From: Zavarzinella sp.
Lineage (GTDB): Bacteria > Planctomycetota > Planctomycetia > Gemmatales > Gemmataceae
DNA length: 64,000 nt
Direction of reading: 5' to 3'
Assembly (NCBI GenBank): GCA_041399155.1
Contig: JAWKTI010000003.1
Span: forward strand, 124,001 to 188,000
Positions 60,116 through 64,000 of this stretch are shown one piece after another (within the stretch, counting starts at the first letter, position 1; every line of letters begins with the position of its first letter). The notes beneath the pieces were generated by a model. That model saw only the letters and a list, made by a program, of their open reading frames with translations, did not search any database and was not told where the DNA came from. Both the position numbers and the translations under genes were made by a program.

Positions 60116-61858
60116 TTACCGATAAATGGCACAATTGGGTAGTTTTTTACGCAGGGCGATCTCGCCAGCGAATGTGACGAGGGTACCGCGTAAATCAAGG
60201 GTCTTCAAGTTTTTCATTTTGGCAAGATCGTTCAGCCCCACATCGCTCACTAATGTATCGCGCAGTTGCAATGTCGTCAGATTCTTGAGTGGGATCAGTT
60301 CCTTCAAGCCAGCATCGGTAATTTGCGTTTTGTTAAGAAAAAAAATCGTAATGTCATCAGGATTCTTTGGCTTTTTAAATTCACTCTTCGCAAAATCTCC
60401 AGCGAGAGCACAGGTCAAGGCGTGGATTGAGCCTGCCTGTCGCAATGCTTTCAAACCTACATCGGTAATCTGTTCCCCATCCAGCGTGAGAGTAGTGAGT
60501 TTTTTTAAGTGTAAATGAACCAGACAATCTCCCGAAACCTTCGTATCGATCAAACTCAGTTCGGTTAGATTGTTCAGGTCTGCAAGTGCTTTCATACCTT
60601 CGTCAGTAACACTCGTAGTGTTCAGGTTTAGCATGGTGACCTCTTCAGGCTTGGTAGGTATTGCGAAATTCGCTCCGTACGCATAACCAAGTGTGTGTAA
60701 CAGTTTTGCCTGTTTCAGAGCGTGCAGTGCTTCATCGGTCACCTGCTTTAAGTCGATGTAAATTCTGCTGAGGTTCCTGAGTGGTGCCAGATCTTTCAGC
60801 CCACTACCTTTCACCTGCGTGCCCCTGAGGGAGAGTCTGCCGAGTTTATCCAGCGGCGCGAGTTCTTTCAGGCCTGCATCCGTTATTTTGGTATTTACCA
60901 GAGAAAGGTCGTTCAGGTTCCTTAATTGTGCGATCCCTTTCAGGCCTTCATCGTTAACTGGCGTATCATGGAGGCTAAGTTTGATGAGATCTTTGTGTGA
61001 AGCAAGTTCTTTCAACCCTATCCCAGTGAGTTGTGCCTCTACGAAACCAAGTGACTTCAGATTGCGCAGAGGTTTCAGTTCCTTCAGCCCTGCATCGGTG
61101 ATTTTTGTAGCATTGACCCCCAGCGAAGTAAGAGTTGGGATCTTTGCAATTTCCTTCAGTCCCGCATTAGTAATCGGTGTGCGAACGATGTTCAATGAGG
61201 TCAGTTTCTTCAGTGAAGTCAGATCCTTCAGTCCCAGATCGGTTGCTTGGCTCCCGTCGATACCAAGATACGTCAATTCGGAAAGTTGTGCGACTTCTTT
61301 CAGTCCCACATCGGTGATCTGTTTCCCACCGATCGTGAGGTAATTCAGATTCGCAAAGTGTGCCAGTTCTTTCAGTCCTGTATCAGTCAAGTCTGGGCCA
61401 AGCAAGTCAATCCCCTTCAAATTTTTCAGTGAATTGAGTTCTTTCAGTCCGGTACCTGTGACCCGCGTATTTCTGAGACTTAAATAGTTGAGATTCTGGA
61501 GAGGTGCCAGTTCTTTCAGCCCCGCATCGGTTACTGGGCTGCCTTGAATTGTCAGGCTTGTCAGATTCTGGAGAGGTGCCAGTTCCTTCAGCCCCGCATC
61601 AGTCACTTCAGAATTTTCTAAATAGAGTTTGGTCAGGTTTTTCAGTGGGGCGAGTAATTTCAGGTCTGCATCAGTCGCCTTGCGGTGGGAAAATTGCACC
61701 ATGGTCACTGGTTTGCCAGGTGCTTTTTCATCCCGTTCTACACCAACCTTCATTTCAAATAATAACTTAACCGCGTTGTCTTCTGCTTCATCCGCCCACG
61801 CCGATGGGTGGGCAAACAGTACCGTAAATACAATTGGGATGATGAACTGTCGAAACAT
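60116..61858 (-). CDS. Secreted leucine-rich-repeat protein
   Basis: 580 residues with signal peptide MFRQFIIPIVFTVLFAHPSAWA. About 20 repeats of 23-24 residues have the form VTDAGLKELAPLQNLTSL with L-x-x-T-x-V, starting about residue 55. Two irregular blocks (near 365 and 455) break the pattern. These are typical planctomycete LRR proteins, predicted to bind proteins or glycans; the partner is unknown. Confidence 0.9.
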   Translation of the reverse strand: MFRQFIIPIVFTVLFAHPSAWADEAEDNAVKLLFEMKVGVERDEKAPGKPVTMVQFSHRKATDADLKLLAPLKNLTKLYLENSEVTDAGLKELAPLQNLTSLTIQGSPVTDAGLKELAPLQNLNYLSLRNTRVTGTGLKELNSLKNLKGIDLLGPDLTDTGLKELAHFANLNYLTIGGKQITDVGLKEVAQLSELTYLGIDGSQATDLGLKDLTSLKKLTSLNIVRTPITNAGLKEIAKIPTLTSLGVNATKITDAGLKELKPLRNLKSLGFVEAQLTGIGLKELASHKDLIKLSLHDTPVNDEGLKGIAQLRNLNDLSLVNTKITDAGLKELAPLDKLGRLSLRGTQVKGSGLKDLAPLRNLSRIYIDLKQVTDEALHALKQAKLLHTLGYAYGANFAIPTKPEEVTMLNLNTTSVTDEGMKALADLNNLTELSLIDTKVSGDCLVHLHLKKLTTLTLDGEQITDVGLKALRQAGSIHALTCALAGDFAKSEFKKPKNPDDITIFFLNKTQITDAGLKELIPLKNLTTLQLRDTLVSDVGLNDLAKMKNLKTLDLRGTLVTFAGEIALRKKLPNCAIYR

Positions 61859-62076
61859 GGCGTCTCCAGAATTGAGGCTTCAACAAGTATAGACGATGCC
61901 ACGTGGTACAACAACGAAAAAAGACCAGTCGTTTGTACGAATGTTCATCTGCAATCCGGAATCATGAGCTTTTCTTCATCTTTCACTGGAAATGAGAGGC
62001 ATTTTCAGAAATTTCTATTCCTTTTCTCCCACTGTGGGGGCACAATAGTCCCACAACCTTTCCGGAGAACTGTGCG

Positions 62077-63444
62077 GTGCGATTATTCCTCTACGCAGCC
62101 ATTATTTTCATCTGTGGCATGAAAATTCAGGCAGCAGAAAAACCCAATGTGCTCTTTCTGTTTACCGATGACCAACGACCCGACTGCGTAGGTGCGTTAG
62201 GGCATCCTGTGTTACAAACCCCCCACCTGGATAGTCTGGTAAAACGTGGTTTTACCTTGACCAACAACTATTGCCTGGGGGCCAACAGTGGTGCGGTCTG
62301 TTTACCCAGCCGGAATATGTTGCTCAGTGGGCGGGCCTATTTTCGCTTCAAGGGAATGGCAGAGCCCACGAAGCCCCACCTGCCAGGCTCGTTTAAGAAA
62401 GCTGGCTATGAAACCTACCACCATGGCAAAATTGGCAATACCGCCCGCCTGATTCACAAAGAGTTCGACCACAGCAAGTATTTGCAGCCGAATGATGATG
62501 CGGAACGGAGAAACGGCGAACCCGGCAAACAGGTGGTGGATGATGCAATTGGATTTTTGAAGCAACGCACCAGCGACAAGCCGTTTTTGATGTATCTGGC
62601 GTTTGGCAACCCGCACGATCCCCGCGTGGCAGCTGAAAAATACCTGAAAATGTATGATCGTAGCAAAATTCCGCTGCCGAAAAATTACATGCCTTACCAC
62701 CCCTTTAATAATGGGGAACTGTTTGTGCGGGATGAACGCCTGGCACCATGGCCACGCACGGAAGATGAAGTCCGCAAGCAACTCCATGAATATTTTGCAG
62801 TAATTACCGCGATGGATGGACATATCGGTCGCCTGCTGGCCCACCTGGAAGAAACGGGTGCGATGAAAAACACCATCGTGGTCTTTTCCAGCGATCACGG
62901 GCTGGCGATGGGCAGTCACGGCCTGTTTGGCAAGCAAAGTATTTATGAACACAGCATGAAAGCCCCACTGATTGTGGCAGGGCCGGGAGTTCCCCACGGA
63001 AAAAGCGATGCGATGACCTATCTGCTGGATATCTTCCCCACCCTGTGCGATTTAAGTGGGGTGGAAATGCCGGAAAATATTGATGGAAAGAGCTTTGCAC
63101 CCGTCATCCGAGGCAAAGCAACCACCCACCGAGATCGGATTTTTCTATCGTATCAGGGGGTTCAGCGATCAATCCGTATTGGCAATTGGAAGTGCATCCG
63201 CTATCCACAGATCAACAAAACGCAGTTATTTGACCTGGCAACCGATCCGGATGAACTGCACGACCTGGCAGGTGAAGCAAAACATGCCGACCGGATCACC
63301 ATGATGTTGACGACATTGAAGGAAGAGCAAAAACATTATGGGGATATGCAACCTTTGGAAGTAGCAAAACCCAAAGACGGCACTGTGACTCTGGAAACCT
63401 TCAAAAAAGCCCCAAAAACAACGCCGAAGAAAAAGAAGAATTGA
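62077..63444 (+). CDS. Secreted sulfatase (formylglycine-dependent)
   Basis: 455 residues starting at GTG 62077, after CCGGAGAAC, with signal peptide MRLFLYAAIIFICGMKIQAA. NVLFLFTDDQRPDCVGALGH holds the metal Asp pair; CLPSR at 75-79 is the formylglycine site; TIVVFSSDHGLAMGSHGLFG, SIYEHSMKAPLIVAGPGVP and LLDIFPTLCDLSGVEMP are conserved. It looks like a choline-sulfatase/iduronate-sulfatase-type member; the substrate is unknown. Confidence 0.93.
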   Translation: MRLFLYAAIIFICGMKIQAAEKPNVLFLFTDDQRPDCVGALGHPVLQTPHLDSLVKRGFTLTNNYCLGANSGAVCLPSRNMLLSGRAYFRFKGMAEPTKPHLPGSFKKAGYETYHHGKIGNTARLIHKEFDHSKYLQPNDDAERRNGEPGKQVVDDAIGFLKQRTSDKPFLMYLAFGNPHDPRVAAEKYLKMYDRSKIPLPKNYMPYHPFNNGELFVRDERLAPWPRTEDEVRKQLHEYFAVITAMDGHIGRLLAHLEETGAMKNTIVVFSSDHGLAMGSHGLFGKQSIYEHSMKAPLIVAGPGVPHGKSDAMTYLLDIFPTLCDLSGVEMPENIDGKSFAPVIRGKATTHRDRIFLSYQGVQRSIRIGNWKCIRYPQINKTQLFDLATDPDELHDLAGEAKHADRITMMLTTLKEEQKHYGDMQPLEVAKPKDGTVTLETFKKAPKTTPKKKKN

Positions 63445-63483
63445 TTAAATTTGTGTCAGAATATACTTCCACACCATACAGAA

Positions 63484-64000
63484 TCAGGGTGCTCCATACG
63501 TTAAAGTGAACGATGACATCGGAAAGCACGTCCCTTCATAGTTGCTCAGAAAATTAACGATATCTTTTCGTCCAAAATATGCAGTAGAACGAGGAGATAT
63601 GTGCATCAATATAATTGGGCGATTGTCAAATGCAGGCCCAAAAAAACTGATCATATTATTTGCTTCTTTGTCAGATTCTATAACCGTTCCTTTAACTGGA
63701 ATTATCACAAATTCAACACATTGCTCTTCAACTTCACATGCGAGAAAGTTGAGCTTTTTCCGAGTGGGTGATGTAATTGGTTTGTTGGAAATCACAGGAC
63801 TTTGGCCACTCATGCCGCCAATGTTGCCAATATTCCTAGATTGTCTCTTCTGTTCGTCTTCCAATCGTCTTAACCGCTCATCGTTCTGCTCTAAGTGCTT
63901 GTCAATGTTTTCGATGGATTTCAATATAGAAAGTAGTATTTTTCGATTAGTCTCAGCACTTTCTTGCCCATTAGCAAATTGAACTCCGAGATAGAGTATA
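63484..64000 (-). CDS. Coiled-coil hypothetical protein, 5' end beyond the window
   Basis: The frame is open to the window edge, so the start lies outside. Visible from the edge: ILYLGVQFANGQESAETNRK, then ILLSILKSIENIDKHLEQND and ERLRRLEDEQKRQSRN (coiled coil), and a beta-rich end (RPIILMHISPRSTAYFGRKD). TTG 63924 is an alternative start, but reading the upstream codons as coding is more consistent. It is AT-rich and unrecognised. Confidence 0.6.
   Translation of the reverse strand, partial: ILYLGVQFANGQESAETNRKILLSILKSIENIDKHLEQNDERLRRLEDEQKRQSRNIGNIGGMSGQSPVISNKPITSPTRKKLNFLACEVEEQCVEFVIIPVKGTVIESDKEANNMISFFGPAFDNRPIILMHISPRSTAYFGRKDIVNFLSNYEGTCFPMSSFTLTYGAP

Overview
The window looks like chromosomal DNA of a planctomycete, most likely of the family Gemmataceae. 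The grounds are family content: two formylglycine-type sulfatases, a DUF1559 pseudopilin-like protein, a BBP7-type outer-membrane barrel, two TIGR03000-domain proteins, a PPC-domain protein, a haem-c/WD40 fusion, a PhoX-like DUF839 protein, a PEP-CTERM protein and a kinase with a long membrane C-terminus. This is inference from recognised families; no database search was possible.

Layout. 1-14.2 kb: the start of an acyl-CoA carboxylase beta subunit, a sulfatase, a ligase-associated exonuclease paired with a ligase-like protein that has lost its catalytic lysine motif, a WD40/haem protein, a PPC protein, an S9 peptidase, a CNNM/CBS protein, and a kinase with a small membrane partner. 14.5-18.2 kb: a disturbed, AT-rich region with a truncated Gfo/Idh/MocA gene, a SUKH (SMI1/KNR4) gene, a 523-residue orphan, a 71-bp direct repeat and several repeat families. 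18.2-26.9 kb: mostly housekeeping, including selA overlapping a protoporphyrinogen oxidase, then glgC and galE. 26.9-30.8 kb: a DUF1559 gene behind a clear cobalamin riboswitch, a PhoX-like protein and a half-length acyl-carrier-like protein.

31.0-34.3 kb holds a three-gene exported module: a Cys-rich beta-propeller, a PhnD-like binding protein and a PQQ-type propeller. The last has no start codon or signal peptide of its own. Its frame joins the PhnD-like gene by a -1 step at an A9 run ending in the classic slippery heptamer A AAA AAG, directly before the PhnD stop. 34.3-42.2 kb: an ankyrin gene, a TIGR03000 protein, an intact IS630-type element with a TA target duplication inside a small gene, and a tandem ModA-like protein with a ModB-like permease but no ATPase. 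42.5-64 kb: a large LptD-like protein, a TIGR03000 protein, a TPR-glycosyltransferase-like protein, prolyl oligopeptidase, fumC, membrane and secreted proteins, a PEP-CTERM protein, a BBP7 barrel, a DUF167 protein, a BatA/VWA protein, a leucine-rich-repeat protein, a second sulfatase and a gene cut by the window edge.

The observations most worth following are the PhnD/PQQ frameshift fusion, the exonuclease plus pseudo-ligase pair, the B12 riboswitch in front of a pseudopilin-like gene, and the repeat-linked accessory genes at 15-18 kb. No rRNA, tRNA or CRISPR array was seen.
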